A DNA stretch of 64,000 nt from Pseudomonas graminis (GCF_900111735.1 NZ_FOHW01000020.1:46024-110023), one strand, 5' to 3'; counted from the stretch's first letter, positions 1 to 10,440 are shown. Notes: generated by a model not told the origin, from the letters alone. A program made the numbers and translations.

Positions 1-341
1 CCGGTCTCATTGCTCAACGTGCCGACCATCTCGAAGGAATCGATGTTGAAGCCTTCGAGAAACTGCTTCACCCGCGTCGGATCAGGCTGCACCAGGTGCG
101 AGCCCTTTGGACGGTTGACCAGATCAATCTTGATCGGCGGCTGAAACGGACTGCGCAAACTGGCCGCCGCATACGTAAAGGCCTCATACGGCCGGAATTT
201 AGGCATCGGCTCGATGGTGCCAACCGGCCGTGCGCGTACCTCGGCCATGAACTGCTTGAGATCGTCAAATTCATTCGAGCTGTCGCAACCCGCGAGCCCC
301 ATCAGCGTGACGCCGACGCACAACCAACGCATCGCCCTCAT
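1..341 (-). CDS. pilP: Type IV pilus inner-membrane lipoprotein PilP (3' end outside the window)
   Basis: This is the N-terminal 113 codons of PilP, the lipoprotein that links the PilN/PilO inner-membrane subcomplex to the PilQ secretin of the type IV pilus machine. The ATG at 341 gives a short hydrophobic signal ending in a lipobox (Leu-Ala-Gly-Cys at about residues 16-19) followed by Asp-Ser-Ser. The mature start has the usual run (DDLKQFMAEVRARP) and the segment containing FRPYEAFTY. The start overlaps the pilO stop in an ATGA arrangement, so the genes are translationally coupled. The coding region runs off the left edge of the window; pilQ would be expected next. Identification is by recognition of the family and the operon order pilM-N-O-P. 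Confidence 0.93.
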   Translation of the reverse strand, partial: MRAMRWLCVGVTLMGLAGCDSSNEFDDLKQFMAEVRARPVGTIEPMPKFRPYEAFTYAAASLRSPFQPPIKIDLVNRPKGSHLVQPDPTRVKQFLEGFNIDSFEMVGTLSNET

Positions 342-985
342 TTCGCCGGCCCTTTCGTATCAACGTTCTGAAGACCTTTGTCGTTATAGCGATAGGTCTT
401 GGCAAGGATGCTCATGCGCAGCTTTCCGGGGGACTTGGCGTCCAGCGGTTTGATCTCGAAGTCATGCAGCGTCACGATTCGCGGCAGGCTGGCGACGCCG
501 CTGGCGAAGGTCGCGAGGTCGTGATAACTGCCTGTCACGGTAATCTGGATCGGCAATTCAATATAAAACTGCTGGGCCTCTTCAGGGAGTAGCTTGATCT
601 CTTCGAACTCCAGGCCACTGCCCAGACCGGTGCGGGTGATGTCTTCAAGCAGGCCAGGGACTTCGGTGTCGCTCGGCAACTGTCGCAGCAACGCGCCAAA
701 GGTATTTTCCATCTCCACCATCTGGCTCTTGTACGCCGCGAGGTTGGCAGCCTGATAAGCCTTGGTCGCGAACTGCTCTTTCAGCGCCGTCTCTTCGCCT
801 CGGGCCTGATCCAGCTGAGCCTGCATGTCCTGGATATAGAAGAAGTACCCGCCGGCCAGAACCAGTGCCAACAGTAGCGCGCCGGCAATGGTCTTCACTG
901 CGGCGGGCCATGAACCCAGGTTATTGATGTCCAGGTCGTTGAGGTCGATCTTTTTCAGGCTATCGAGCCAATCATTCATGCTCAT
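338..985 (-). CDS. pilO: Type IV pilus assembly protein PilO
   Basis: PilO (215 residues) is a bitopic inner-membrane protein that forms heterodimers with PilN and aligns the pilus motor with the outer-membrane secretin. The sequence shows a short cytoplasmic N-terminus with KKIDLNDLDINNLGSWP, one transmembrane helix at about residues 28-50, a coiled-coil stretch from about 52 to 90, and a ferredoxin-like periplasmic domain to the end. Length and order match the family. The ATG at 985 overlaps the pilN stop by 4 bases (ATGA), and the stop overlaps pilP in the same way. A second in-frame ATG two codons later is possible, but the coupled first ATG is preferred. Confidence 0.96.
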   Translation of the reverse strand: MSMNDWLDSLKKIDLNDLDINNLGSWPAAVKTIAGALLLALVLAGGYFFYIQDMQAQLDQARGEETALKEQFATKAYQAANLAAYKSQMVEMENTFGALLRQLPSDTEVPGLLEDITRTGLGSGLEFEEIKLLPEEAQQFYIELPIQITVTGSYHDLATFASGVASLPRIVTLHDFEIKPLDAKSPGKLRMSILAKTYRYNDKGLQNVDTKGPAK

Positions 986-1550
986 GGCTTGACCCCCTCA
1001 ACTGCTGGCTGCGTCTGACGCACCGTCAACTGGAAGGTGTTGGTCTGATCCACACCACCCGCCGCAGTGTTGGCCTTGACCTCGGTCAGACTCGGCGACT
1101 CCAGCCAGTCAGACGCATCCAGATTACGCAGCAGATCCGAGACCCGATTATTGGATTCGGCAGCGCCGGAAATGCTGATCATCTGCCCGGTCATCTTCAC
1201 GTCGTTGAAATAGACACCATCGGGCAGGGTGCGCGCCATTTGATCGAAGATGCGCCCGATGATCGGCCGGTTGCCCTGCAGGTCCTGAATGATCTTCATC
1301 CGCTCCAGCAATTGCTTGCGACGCGCCTTGAGCTCGCTGATCTCTTTGATACGCGCGTCGAGCTGAACGATTTCGGTCCTGATGAATTGATTGCGGCTGT
1401 TCTGATGCGCGATGGCACTGCTCAAATATTGATCAGCCAAAAGAATGGCGCCGATGCCAAGCACCAGCACCCCGACGAGCGCCAGGATGAAGCGCTTCTT
1501 TCGCTCTTCGCGTTGCTGCTCGCGCCAGGGAAGTAAGTTGATCCGTGCCA

Positions 1551-1551
<1 letters not shown>
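982..1551 (-). CDS. pilN: Type IV pilus assembly protein PilN
   Basis: PilN (189 residues) binds the cytoplasmic actin-like PilM through its N-terminal tail and pairs with PilO in the periplasm. The conserved tail MARINLLPWRE is at the very start; this INLLPWR motif is the known PilM-docking segment and decides the start at 1551 rather than an upstream in-frame start. A single transmembrane helix follows at about residues 21-43, then a coiled coil (about 45-95) and a ferredoxin-fold domain of the Fimbrial_PilN family. The start codon abuts and slightly overlaps the pilM stop (1551-1553). Confidence 0.96.
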
Positions 1552-2642
<1,091 letters not shown>

Positions 2643-2821
2643 TTACGGATGATTTCTAGTCCAGTGCCACTGTCGGCTGACTTGACAGTAGCGCAAATAA
2701 CGCTCGACGACGAAAAATGCTTATAATGCCCAGCGTTTTTTTCGTGTAGCGAAGCTTCAAGGCGTGTTCATTTGTAAATGCCTGCGTCTAACTCATTCTT
2801 TTTTCTGGAAATCCAAAAGCC

Positions 2822-5299
2822 TTGATACGCCTGCTGAAGTTCGTCTGGTGGTCCATCGTCGCGGTCGTCTGCGGGCTGCTGCTCGGCCTGAGCGGCGCCT
2901 TTCTCTACCTGGCTCCGAACCTGCCCTCGGTCGATGCGCTGCGTAACATCCAGCTGCAGATCCCGCTGCGGGTGTTCAGCAGCGACGGCAAACTGATCGC
3001 AGAGTTTGGCGAAATGCGCCGCTCTCCCATCCGTTTCGCCGACATTCCCCCCAATTTCATTCACGCCCTGCTCTCTGCCGAAGACGATAACTTCGAGAAT
3101 CACTATGGCGTGGACCCGAGCAGCCTGATGCGCGCGGCCAGCCAGTTGGTCAAGAGCGGTCATATCCAGTCCGGCGGCTCGACCATCACCATGCAGGTCG
3201 CGAAAAACTACTTCCTGACCAGCGAGCGCAGTTTTTCGCGCAAAACCACCGAGATTCTCTTGGCCTTGCAAATCGAGCGCCAACTTACCAAGGACGAAAT
3301 TCTCGAGCTGTACGTCAACAAGATCTATCTGGGTAACCGCGCCTACGGCATCGAGGCCGCAGCGCAGGTTTACTACGGCAAATCCATCCGCGACCTGAGC
3401 GTCGCGCAGATGGCAATGATTGCCGGTTTGCCCAAGGCGCCGTCACGATTCAACCCACTGGCCAACCCGGTGCGCGCCAAAGAGCGCCGCGACTGGATTC
3501 TGGGCCGCATGTTCAAGCTGGGAAAAATCGACCAGAACACCTACCAGACCGCTCTTGTCGAGCCGATCAACGCCAGCTACCACGTTCAGAGCCCTGAAGT
3601 GAACGCGCCGTATATCGCTGAAATGGCGCGCGCCGAAATGGTGGGTCGTTATGGCAGCGCAGCCTACACAGAAGGTTTCCGCGTCACCACTACCGTACCG
3701 AGCGGCCTGCAGGAAGACGCCAACAAGGCTGTGCAGGACGGCCTGATCGAATACGACCAGCGCCATGGCTATCGCGGGCCTGAGAGCCGATTCCCAGGCC
3801 TGACCCGCGAGGGCTGGGTGCAGGAACTGAGCAAACAGCGTCCGATCAGCGGTCTGGAGCCGGCCATCGTCACCCAGGTCGACAAGACCGGCATCCGCGT
3901 GCTGACCCGCAGCGGCGAGAACGAAGAAACCGTCGCCTGGGACAGCATGAAGTGGGCCAAGGCGTTCCTGAACACCAACAGCGTCGGCGCCAATCCCAAG
4001 CAGCCTGGTGATGTCGCCCACGTCGGCGATCTGGTGCGTTTGCAGCGTCAGCCGGACAACTCGCTCAAGTTCAGCCAGCTTCCGGTGGCGCAAAGCGCGC
4101 TGGTTTCGCTGGATCCGCAGAACGGCGCGATTCGCGCGCTGGTCGGCGGCTTCGCGTTCGAGCAGAGCAACTACAACCGGGCAATGCAGGCCAAGCGTCA
4201 GCCAGGCTCCAGCTTCAAGCCGTTCCTGTACTCGGCAGCGCTGGATAACGGCTACACCGCCGCCAGCCTGGTCAATGACGCGCCGATCGTATTCGTCGAC
4301 GAAACCATCGACAAAGTCTGGCGCCCGAAGAACGACACGGGCACCTTCCTCGGTCCGATTCGGCTGCGCGAGGCGCTGTACAAGTCGCGCAACCTAGTGT
4401 CCATCCGCCTGCTGCAAAGCCTGGGCGTGAACAACGCGATCAACTACATCACTCGGTTTGGCTTCAACAAGCAGGACTTGCCGCCAAACCTGTCCCTGGC
4501 CCTCGGCACGGCAACCCTGACACCGATGGAGATCGTCAGCGGCTGGAGCGCATTTGCCAACGGCGGTTACAAGGTCAGCTCGTACCTGATCCAGAAGATT
4601 GAGGACCGTGAGGGGAAAACCCTTTTCGTCGCCAACCCTCCGACAGTCCCTGCCAACGACCCGAACCCGAAAGCGGTCAGCGAGGCCGCCATCAGCAATG
4701 CATCGACTTATGCAGCGCCAGAAGCCCCGCCGTTGACTGCCAATGTCGTGCCGAACGCGCTGGATACTTCGGGCGCAGCGCCGGCCCCTGTGGTCGCGGA
4801 GCGGATTGTTGACGGTCGCACGGTTTACATTCTCAACAGCATGCTGCAGGACGTGATCAAACGCGGCACCGGTCGCCGCGCCCTGGCGATGAACCGTCCG
4901 GACATCGCAGGCAAAACCGGTACCACCAACGAATCGAAAGATGCGTGGTTTACGGGTTACAACGCCGATTACGTGACAACGGTCTGGACCGGTTTCGATC
5001 AGCCAGAAAGCCTCGGTCGCCATGAGTTCGGCGGCACGGTCGCGCTGCCGATCTGGATGAAGTACATGAGCGCCGCGCTGAAGGACAAGCCGCCACACGT
5101 TCAGGCCGAACCGGACGGCATCCTCAGCCTGCGTATCGACCCTGTCAGCGGCCGCTCCGCCACGCCGAGTACGCCAGGGGCGTTCTTCGAGCTGTTCAAG
5201 AGCGAAGATACGCCGCCTAGCGTGAACGAACTTGGCGGCAGCCCACCTCCAGGCAGCCCGCTGCCGGCGGATGAATCAGCGCCGATCGATCTGTTCTAG
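2822..5299 (+). CDS. ponA: Penicillin-binding protein 1A, bifunctional glycosyltransferase/transpeptidase
   Basis: This class A PBP (825 residues; also called mrcA) polymerises and cross-links peptidoglycan in the periplasm while anchored in the inner membrane. One transmembrane anchor lies at about residues 7-30. The GT51 domain follows, with the catalytic ALLSAEDDNF motif near residue 85 and the STITMQVAKN segment. A transpeptidase domain with the SxxK motif (PGSSFKP, about residue 463), a Ser-Arg-Asn motif and KTGTT (about residue 698) completes it. The protein ends PIDLF like its orthologues. The start is a TTG at 2822 with GGAAA about 10 bases upstream; no better ATG fits the family N-terminus. 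It is transcribed divergently from pilM, an arrangement conserved in Pseudomonas. A Pro/Ala-rich insertion of about 50 residues lies before the KTG motif. Confidence 0.97.
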   Translation: MIRLLKFVWWSIVAVVCGLLLGLSGAFLYLAPNLPSVDALRNIQLQIPLRVFSSDGKLIAEFGEMRRSPIRFADIPPNFIHALLSAEDDNFENHYGVDPSSLMRAASQLVKSGHIQSGGSTITMQVAKNYFLTSERSFSRKTTEILLALQIERQLTKDEILELYVNKIYLGNRAYGIEAAAQVYYGKSIRDLSVAQMAMIAGLPKAPSRFNPLANPVRAKERRDWILGRMFKLGKIDQNTYQTALVEPINASYHVQSPEVNAPYIAEMARAEMVGRYGSAAYTEGFRVTTTVPSGLQEDANKAVQDGLIEYDQRHGYRGPESRFPGLTREGWVQELSKQRPISGLEPAIVTQVDKTGIRVLTRSGENEETVAWDSMKWAKAFLNTNSVGANPKQPGDVAHVGDLVRLQRQPDNSLKFSQLPVAQSALVSLDPQNGAIRALVGGFAFEQSNYNRAMQAKRQPGSSFKPFLYSAALDNGYTAASLVNDAPIVFVDETIDKVWRPKNDTGTFLGPIRLREALYKSRNLVSIRLLQSLGVNNAINYITRFGFNKQDLPPNLSLALGTATLTPMEIVSGWSAFANGGYKVSSYLIQKIEDREGKTLFVANPPTVPANDPNPKAVSEAAISNASTYAAPEAPPLTANVVPNALDTSGAAPAPVVAERIVDGRTVYILNSMLQDVIKRGTGRRALAMNRPDIAGKTGTTNESKDAWFTGYNADYVTTVWTGFDQPESLGRHEFGGTVALPIWMKYMSAALKDKPPHVQAEPDGILSLRIDPVSGRSATPSTPGAFFELFKSEDTPPSVNELGGSPPPGSPLPADESAPIDLF

Positions 5300-5303
5300 G
5301 GGA

Positions 5304-5336
5304 GCAGCCGCAAGCCTCAAGCGGCAAGCTCCAAGT
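5304..5336. repeat. AAGC-rich extragenic repeat fragment
   Basis: Directly after ponA there is a short run of alternating CAAGC/CAAGCGGCAAGCTCCAAG units. It resembles the longer inverted repeat behind hslU at 15096-15186 and is probably a decayed copy of the same extragenic repeat family. No coding potential was seen. Confidence 0.4.
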
Positions 5337-5377
5337 AAAAGCAGCGGCGATCAGTTGCACTGCTGGCAGCCTCCAGC

Positions 5378-5413
5378 CATAAAAAAACCCAGCACTTGGC
5401 TGGGTTTTTTATG
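5378..5413. terminator. Bidirectional rho-independent terminator between ponA and maeB
   Basis: A perfect stem (CCCAGC / GCTGGG, loop ACTTG) is flanked by A7 on the left and T6 on the right, with the A/T tracts extending the stem. It therefore reads as an intrinsic terminator on both strands, serving the convergent ponA (+) and maeB (-) genes. Confidence 0.92.
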
Positions 5414-5423
5414 GGCGCTTGTA

Positions 5424-6692
5424 TCAGCCGTTGAACACTTCATCCACGCTCTTCAGCGGGTAGTGCTTCGGATACGGCAGGGTTGCGACGCCGCTCTCGA
5501 TGGCTGCCTTGGCAACTGCATCGGAGATCAGGCCCAACAGGCGCGCGTCCATTGGTTTCGGGATGATGTACTCGCGACCGAATTCCAGGGCGATGCCGCC
5601 ATAGGCATCGCAAACTTCCTGAGGCACCGGCAGCTTGGCCAGTTCTCGCAGAGCGTTGGCCGCGGCGATCTTCATCTCTTCGTTGATGCGCTTGGCGCGG
5701 ACGTCCAGTGCGCCACGGAAGATGAACGGGAAGCCCAGCACGTTGTTGACCTGGTTCGGGTAGTCCGAACGGCCGGTCGCCATGATCACGTCGTCGCGGG
5801 TAGCGTGAGCCAGTTCTGGCGAGATCTCCGGATCCGGGTTCGAGCAAGCGAACACGATCGGGTTGGCCGCCATCGACTTCAGGCCTTCAGCGCTCAGCAG
5901 GTTCGGACCGGACAGACCAACGAACACGTCAGCGCCTTCCAGGGCGTCGGCCAGCGTGCGCTTGTCGGTGGAGTGAGCGAATTGGGCCTTGTACTGGTTC
6001 AGGTCGGTACGCCCGTCGTGAACCACGCCGCTACGGTCGATCATGAAGATGTTTTCGATCTTCGCGCCCATGCTCACCAGCAACTTCATGCAGGAGATGG
6101 CCGCAGCACCAGCGCCCAGGCAGACGATCTTCGCCGCTTCCAGGGTTTTGCCAGCGATTTCCAGCGCGTTGATCATGCCGGCTGCGGTAACGATCGCGGT
6201 GCCGTGCTGGTCATCATGGAAAACCGGAATGTCGCACTGCTCGATCAGCGCCTTTTCGATTTCAAAGCACTCAGGCGCCTTGATGTCTTCCAGGTTGATG
6301 CCACCGAACGTGATGGAGATGCGGCGCACGGTGTCGATGAAGGCCTGCGGGCTCTCCGAGTCGACTTCGATATCGAACACGTCGATACCGGCAAAGCGCT
6401 TGAACAGCACGCCCTTGCCTTCCATGACCGGCTTGGACGCGAGAGGCCCGAGGTTACCCAGACCCAGAATCGCGGTGCCATCAGAGATGACCGCTACCAG
6501 GTTGCCTTTGCCGGTGTACTTGTAGGCAAGCTCCGGATCGCGACCGATTTCGCGGACCGGCTCAGCCACACCCGGGCTGTAAGCCAGCGACAGATCGCGA
6601 GCGGTTGCAGTGGCTTTGGTGAGCTCGACGCTGAGTTTCCCTGGACGGGGATGAGCGTGATATTCGAGAGCGGCAGTTTTCAAATCTGACAT
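5424..6692 (-). CDS. maeB: NADP-dependent malic enzyme, short form
   Basis: This 422-residue enzyme oxidatively decarboxylates malate to pyruvate with NAD(P)+ and Mg2+/Mn2+ in the cytoplasm, linking the TCA cycle to pyruvate and NADPH supply. The N-terminal malic domain contains the signature SLAYSPGVAEP and the KGNLVAVISDGTAILGLGN substrate/metal segment. The acidic metal-ligand region is FHDDQHGTA. The Rossmann nucleotide loop is CLGAGAAAISC at about residue 190, and SNPDPEI follows. The protein lacks the C-terminal phosphotransacetylase-like domain of long MaeB proteins; the roughly 420-residue form is usual in pseudomonads. It appears monocistronic, convergent with ponA. Confidence 0.95.
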   Translation of the reverse strand: MSDLKTAALEYHAHPRPGKLSVELTKATATARDLSLAYSPGVAEPVREIGRDPELAYKYTGKGNLVAVISDGTAILGLGNLGPLASKPVMEGKGVLFKRFAGIDVFDIEVDSESPQAFIDTVRRISITFGGINLEDIKAPECFEIEKALIEQCDIPVFHDDQHGTAIVTAAGMINALEIAGKTLEAAKIVCLGAGAAAISCMKLLVSMGAKIENIFMIDRSGVVHDGRTDLNQYKAQFAHSTDKRTLADALEGADVFVGLSGPNLLSAEGLKSMAANPIVFACSNPDPEISPELAHATRDDVIMATGRSDYPNQVNNVLGFPFIFRGALDVRAKRINEEMKIAAANALRELAKLPVPQEVCDAYGGIALEFGREYIIPKPMDARLLGLISDAVAKAAIESGVATLPYPKHYPLKSVDEVFNG

Positions 6693-6874
6693 GGGGGCAT
6701 TCCGCTTTTTTACTGTTGGAAAGACGGACCGCCGAGCATACGCAAGTCATAAAGTCCTAACAAGACTGGCGGGTCACCTGTGTCAAGAGGCCGCATCTAC
6801 GACTTTCAGCGTAGAGCCGTAGGACACAAGGTCTCCAGCTGAGACAGTTTGCGCAATAAAATGTCTACAATTTA

Positions 6875-7675
6875 TTAATTAATTGTATTCAACATTGCAG
6901 GATGAGTGATCGGCATCATCCAGCGAGGCTGATCTGCTCTAAGGCCGCCCCGACGAGAACGATCAACCACCCAGCCACGGGCTTCGATGCGCTGCCCCTT
7001 CAAGCGCTGCAACGCGGAAGTGTCAAACTGGCCGAGCAGTTTGGGCGCAATGCGCAGCACCAGCGAATCCCCGAATTCGATCCACAGGCCGCCGCCATTG
7101 CGCTGCACGCGGGTCACGCGCCCGCTGACCAACGCGAACCCGCCGGCGTTGATCTGCTCGACCGGCTGAACCGGCGAATTGCGCCACAAGCCCAGGCCGG
7201 CCTGGCGAGCTGACTTCTCTGCGGCCTGCAGGCAGCTGACCAGCGCAACGTTCGGAGAGACTGCGACGAGATAGCCAAGGCCTTCGGCGAGCAGTTGCGC
7301 CTCGAGATTGGCGCCATCGCGGCCATAGACGTTAGCGAGCGTGCGTCCGTAGTGATCGGTCGGCTCTTCACCGACGCGCAGCCTGACCTGCCCGTCGCTG
7401 GCCTCCACCAACGCCTGCAAACGACGCTTGGCCGTTTCGGCAAACGGCTGGGCGGGCTGACCCTTTTTGCCGGTTTCTGGCGTATTCAGGCCAATCATGC
7501 GAACGCTGCGACCATCGATCAGACGCACCGTGTCGCCGTCGACCACTCGCTGCACCTGAGCCACAGGCAGCGACGCCGGGGCCGGACACAAAGCCTGGGC
7601 CGCCGAAAGCCAAATCGCGGACATAAAAAAGGCGCCCGCGAGGGACGCCTTTTTAAGCAGCCTGGAGAAACGCAT
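6875..7675 (-). CDS. Secreted staphylococcal-nuclease-like (SNase/TNase) protein
   Basis: This 266-residue protein has a hydrophobic signal peptide (about residues 1-29, ending Ala-Gln-Ala before Leu-Cys), so it is probably periplasmic or, if the Cys is lipidated, membrane bound. Residues about 35-165 form an SNase (PF00565) domain with VVDGDTVRL, IGLNTPE, a Lys/Arg-rich helix and GEEPTDHYGRTLANVY, which carry the calcium and catalytic Asp/Arg/Glu positions of thermonuclease. The C-terminal 90 residues look like an added beta domain. The ATG at 7675 is chosen because it begins the signal peptide; a longer frame upstream would run back through rpmE. The first codons overlap an rpmE terminator (7625-7654). 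The cleaved substrate in vivo is unknown. Confidence 0.85.
   Translation of the reverse strand: MRFSRLLKKASLAGAFFMSAIWLSAAQALCPAPASLPVAQVQRVVDGDTVRLIDGRSVRMIGLNTPETGKKGQPAQPFAETAKRRLQALVEASDGQVRLRVGEEPTDHYGRTLANVYGRDGANLEAQLLAEGLGYLVAVSPNVALVSCLQAAEKSARQAGLGLWRNSPVQPVEQINAGGFALVSGRVTRVQRNGGGLWIEFGDSLVLRIAPKLLGQFDTSALQRLKGQRIEARGWVVDRSRRGGLRADQPRWMMPITHPAMLNTIN
7625..7654 (-). terminator. rpmE intrinsic terminator located inside the nuclease coding region
   Basis: Read on the minus strand this is a 9-bp stem (AAAAAGGCG / CGCCTTTTT) topped by CCC/GGG with a 4-base loop and followed by six T. It lies 45 bases past the rpmE stop and within codons 8-17 of the downstream nuclease gene, where it encodes part of the signal peptide. 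Confidence 0.85.
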
Positions 7676-7698
7676 CGGCGACTCCAGAACGGCCAACC

Positions 7699-7932
7699 TT
7701 ACTCTGCAGCAGCAGGAGCTTTGGTAGGACCGAACGCACCGAAACGCGACTTGAACTTGTCGACACGACCGCCGACGTCCAGAGTTTTTTGCTTGCCGGT
7801 GTAGAACGGGTGGCACTCGTTGCAAACGTCCAGGCTCAGAGGCTTGGCCAGTGTGGAACGGGTTTTGATGACATTGCCGCAGCTGCAGGTTGCGTCAATG
7901 GCTTCGTAAACTGGATGGATATCAGCTTTCAT
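7699..7932 (-). CDS. rpmE: 50S ribosomal protein L31, zinc-binding type
   Basis: L31 (77 residues) is a component of the large ribosomal subunit near the central protuberance. The four zinc ligands of the C+ form are present: Cys16, Cys18, Cys37 and Cys40 (CSC and CNEC), followed by HPFYTGKQ. Zinc-free paralogues made under zinc starvation lack these. It is divergent from priA, as in other pseudomonads. A strong terminator follows 45 bases downstream but inside the next gene. Confidence 0.97.
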   Translation of the reverse strand: MKADIHPVYEAIDATCSCGNVIKTRSTLAKPLSLDVCNECHPFYTGKQKTLDVGGRVDKFKSRFGAFGPTKAPAAAE

Positions 7933-8100
7933 GGGTATTTCCTCAGGCTATCGTGCCGCCACCCAACACTATTGTTGAATACCGCACGGAATTAGGCCGC
8001 GCATATTAACAGACAACGCCAATCACGCAAGGGAACGTTAACGCCGGTCGTCTGCTAAGATCGCGCCCTTCGTCATACTCCGTAACAGGATATCCCCCGC

Positions 8101-10320
8101 GTGTCCGACGCCATCTTGCGCCTCGCCCTGCCCTCGCCGCTGCGCCGCCTGTTCGACTACCTTGCCCCCGCAGGTGTGCCGCGCAGTGCCTTGCAGCCAG
8201 GGATGCGCCTGCGCGTGCCGTTCGGCCGTCGGGAGATGATTGGCGTGCTGGTGGAGGTCGTTGACCACAGCGAAGTGCCGGCCGACAAGCTCAAGCCGGC
8301 GATTGCGGTGCTGGACGCCGACGTGCCATTGCCGCCTGCATTGTTCAAGCTGTGCCTGTGGACTGCACAGTATTACCAGCACAGCCTGGGCGACACATTC
8401 AGCTGGGCGTTACCGGTGCTGCTGCGCCAGGGCGAACCGGCGGAAGCCCGACAAGAGCGGTTCTGGCAGGCGGCTCCTGACGCCAGCATCGATGACCCGC
8501 GCATCGCCCGGGCGCCGAAACAAAAAGAAGCGCTGCGCACGCTGGCCCAACACCCCCACGGCGTGGCTCATCAATTGCTGAGCAAGCTGATGCTTAACCG
8601 GGACAGCCTGAATCTGCTGCTCGCCAAGGGACTGGTGACCGTCGAGGTGCGCGGTCATGGACCGGTCGAGCGGCACGAACACTGGCTGGCGCAGCCGGAA
8701 CTGCCGCTCAACACCGAACAGCGGGCCGCCTTTGAAGCCATTCGTTCGGGGTTCGGCAGCTTTCACGCCTCATTGCTGGCGGGGGTCACCGGCAGCGGCA
8801 AGACCGAGGTGTACCTGCAGCTCATCCGCGAAACGCTGGAAGCGGGCAAGCAGGCGCTGGTGCTGATTCCGGAGATCAACCTGGGCCCACAGACCCTTGC
8901 GCGTTTCGAGCAGAGATTCAACGCACGCATCGCGCTGCTGCACTCGGCAGTCAACGATCGGGATCGGCTCGACGCGTGGCTGGCAGCACGCGATGGCGAA
9001 GCCGACATCATCATCGGCACCCGTTCGGCGCTGTTCACCCCGATGAAAAACCCCGGGCTGATCATCATCGACGAGGAGCACGACGGCTCCTATAAACAGC
9101 AGGAAGGCCTGCGCTACCACGCACGGGACCTGGCGCTGGTGAGGGCGCATCAGGAGGACATCCCGATCGTGCTCGGCTCGGCGACGCCTTCACTGGAAAG
9201 CCTGCACAACGCCCACACTGGTCGATACGCGCTCCTGCGCCTGAATCAGCGCGCGGGCGGCGCTCAGCAACCCCGCTTCCTGCGGCTGGACGTGAAAAGC
9301 CGCCCCCTCGACAGCGGCATTTCAGGCCCCATGCAGCAAGCCATCGGCCAGACCCTGGCGGCGGGTCAACAGGTGTTGGTGTTCCTAAACCGACGCGGCT
9401 TTGCCCCGACGCTGTTGTGTCACGACTGTGGCTGGCTGTCGGAATGCCCTCGCTGCGACGCGCGCATGACCGTTCACCAACGCTCGGGTGAGCTGCGCTG
9501 CCATCATTGCGGCCATGTCGAGCGCGTGCCACGCAATTGCCCGGCATGCGGCAAGGTCGATCTGCGCCCGGTCGGTGCAGGGACCGAGCGTGCCGAGGAG
9601 CGGCTGGCGATTCTGTTCCCCGACTATCCGGTGCTGCGCGTCGATCGGGACAGCACCTCGCGCAAGGACGCGATGAATCAGCTGTTCGCGACCATCCAGA
9701 AAGGCCAGCCGTGCATTCTGGTGGGCACCCAGATGCTCGCCAAAGGGCATCACTTCCCTCGCGTGACGCTGGTGTCGATTCTCGACGCCGATGGCGGGCT
9801 GTTCTCCGGCGACTTCCGCGCCAGCGAGCGCATGGCGCAATTGATTGTGCAGGTCGCAGGCAGAGCCGGGCGCGCCGAAGAGCCGGGCAAGGTAATCATC
9901 CAGACCCACCTGGCCGACCATCCTTTATTGATTCAACTCACCGAGCAGGGTTATTTCGCTTTTGCCGAGCAGGCCTTGAGCGAACGTCGCGCCGCCGGGC
10001 TGCCGCCGTTTTCACACCTGGCGCTGTTGCGCGCAGAAGCGCACAAGCCGGGTCAGGCCGAAGGCTTTCTGGATGAAGCCTGCACCGAAGCCGAGCGATT
10101 GCTGAAGGACATGGCGCTGGGCGGCATCGAGCTGCTGGGGCCGGTTCCGGCACCGATGGAACGACGCGCCGGACGCTATCGCGCTCAATTGCTGGTTCAG
10201 GCAAACGCCCGCGCGCCGCTGCACAAGCTGCTTGCGACTTGGCTGCTGACGCTGGAAAACATGCCAAGCGGGCGCCAGGTCAGATGGTCGCTGGACGTGG
10301 ATCCGGTGGACCTTTATTGA
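8101..10320 (+). CDS. priA: Primosomal replication restart helicase PriA
   Basis: PriA (739 residues) recognises stalled or collapsed forks and D-loops, unwinds lagging-strand DNA and starts reloading of DnaB. The N-terminal 3' DNA-binding domain is followed by a superfamily 2 helicase core: Walker A GVTGSGKTE (about residue 228), DEEH box (about 321), LGSATPSLES and VAGRAGR. Between the helicase lobes lies the zinc module with eight cysteines (CHDC, CPRC, CHHC, CPAC; about residues 440-483). The start is a GTG at 8101. It is divergent from rpmE and followed by argS, the usual order. Confidence 0.97.
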   Translation: MSDAILRLALPSPLRRLFDYLAPAGVPRSALQPGMRLRVPFGRREMIGVLVEVVDHSEVPADKLKPAIAVLDADVPLPPALFKLCLWTAQYYQHSLGDTFSWALPVLLRQGEPAEARQERFWQAAPDASIDDPRIARAPKQKEALRTLAQHPHGVAHQLLSKLMLNRDSLNLLLAKGLVTVEVRGHGPVERHEHWLAQPELPLNTEQRAAFEAIRSGFGSFHASLLAGVTGSGKTEVYLQLIRETLEAGKQALVLIPEINLGPQTLARFEQRFNARIALLHSAVNDRDRLDAWLAARDGEADIIIGTRSALFTPMKNPGLIIIDEEHDGSYKQQEGLRYHARDLALVRAHQEDIPIVLGSATPSLESLHNAHTGRYALLRLNQRAGGAQQPRFLRLDVKSRPLDSGISGPMQQAIGQTLAAGQQVLVFLNRRGFAPTLLCHDCGWLSECPRCDARMTVHQRSGELRCHHCGHVERVPRNCPACGKVDLRPVGAGTERAEERLAILFPDYPVLRVDRDSTSRKDAMNQLFATIQKGQPCILVGTQMLAKGHHFPRVTLVSILDADGGLFSGDFRASERMAQLIVQVAGRAGRAEEPGKVIIQTHLADHPLLIQLTEQGYFAFAEQALSERRAAGLPPFSHLALLRAEAHKPGQAEGFLDEACTEAERLLKDMALGGIELLGPVPAPMERRAGRYRAQLLVQANARAPLHKLLATWLLTLENMPSGRQVRWSLDVDPVDLY

Positions 10321-10334
10321 TTCGCATCGGCTGA

Positions 10335-10413
10335 CCGCGCATCCAGCGCGGTTGGCAAGGCGGCTCCGGCCACGGATAATGCCCAGTTTTTCCACCCGCG
10401 CATCCAGGCGCGG
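10335..10413. repeat. Two related GC-rich hairpins in the priA-argS gap
   Basis: CCGCGCATCCAGCGCGG (10335-10351) and CCGCGCATCCAGGCGCGG (10396-10413) are nearly identical 6-7 bp hairpins, repeated in direct order. They fill most of the argS leader. Neither has a T tract. They might slow polymerase or mark the end of priA; function is unknown. Confidence 0.55.
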
Positions 10414-10440
10414 CCGCGCTTGCGGTCGAAAGAGAGCACC

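Noticed and set aside
5232..6689. 485-codon open frame opposite maeB
   Set aside because: It crosses the bidirectional terminator at 5378-5413 and mirrors maeB codon bias; no family match recognisable.
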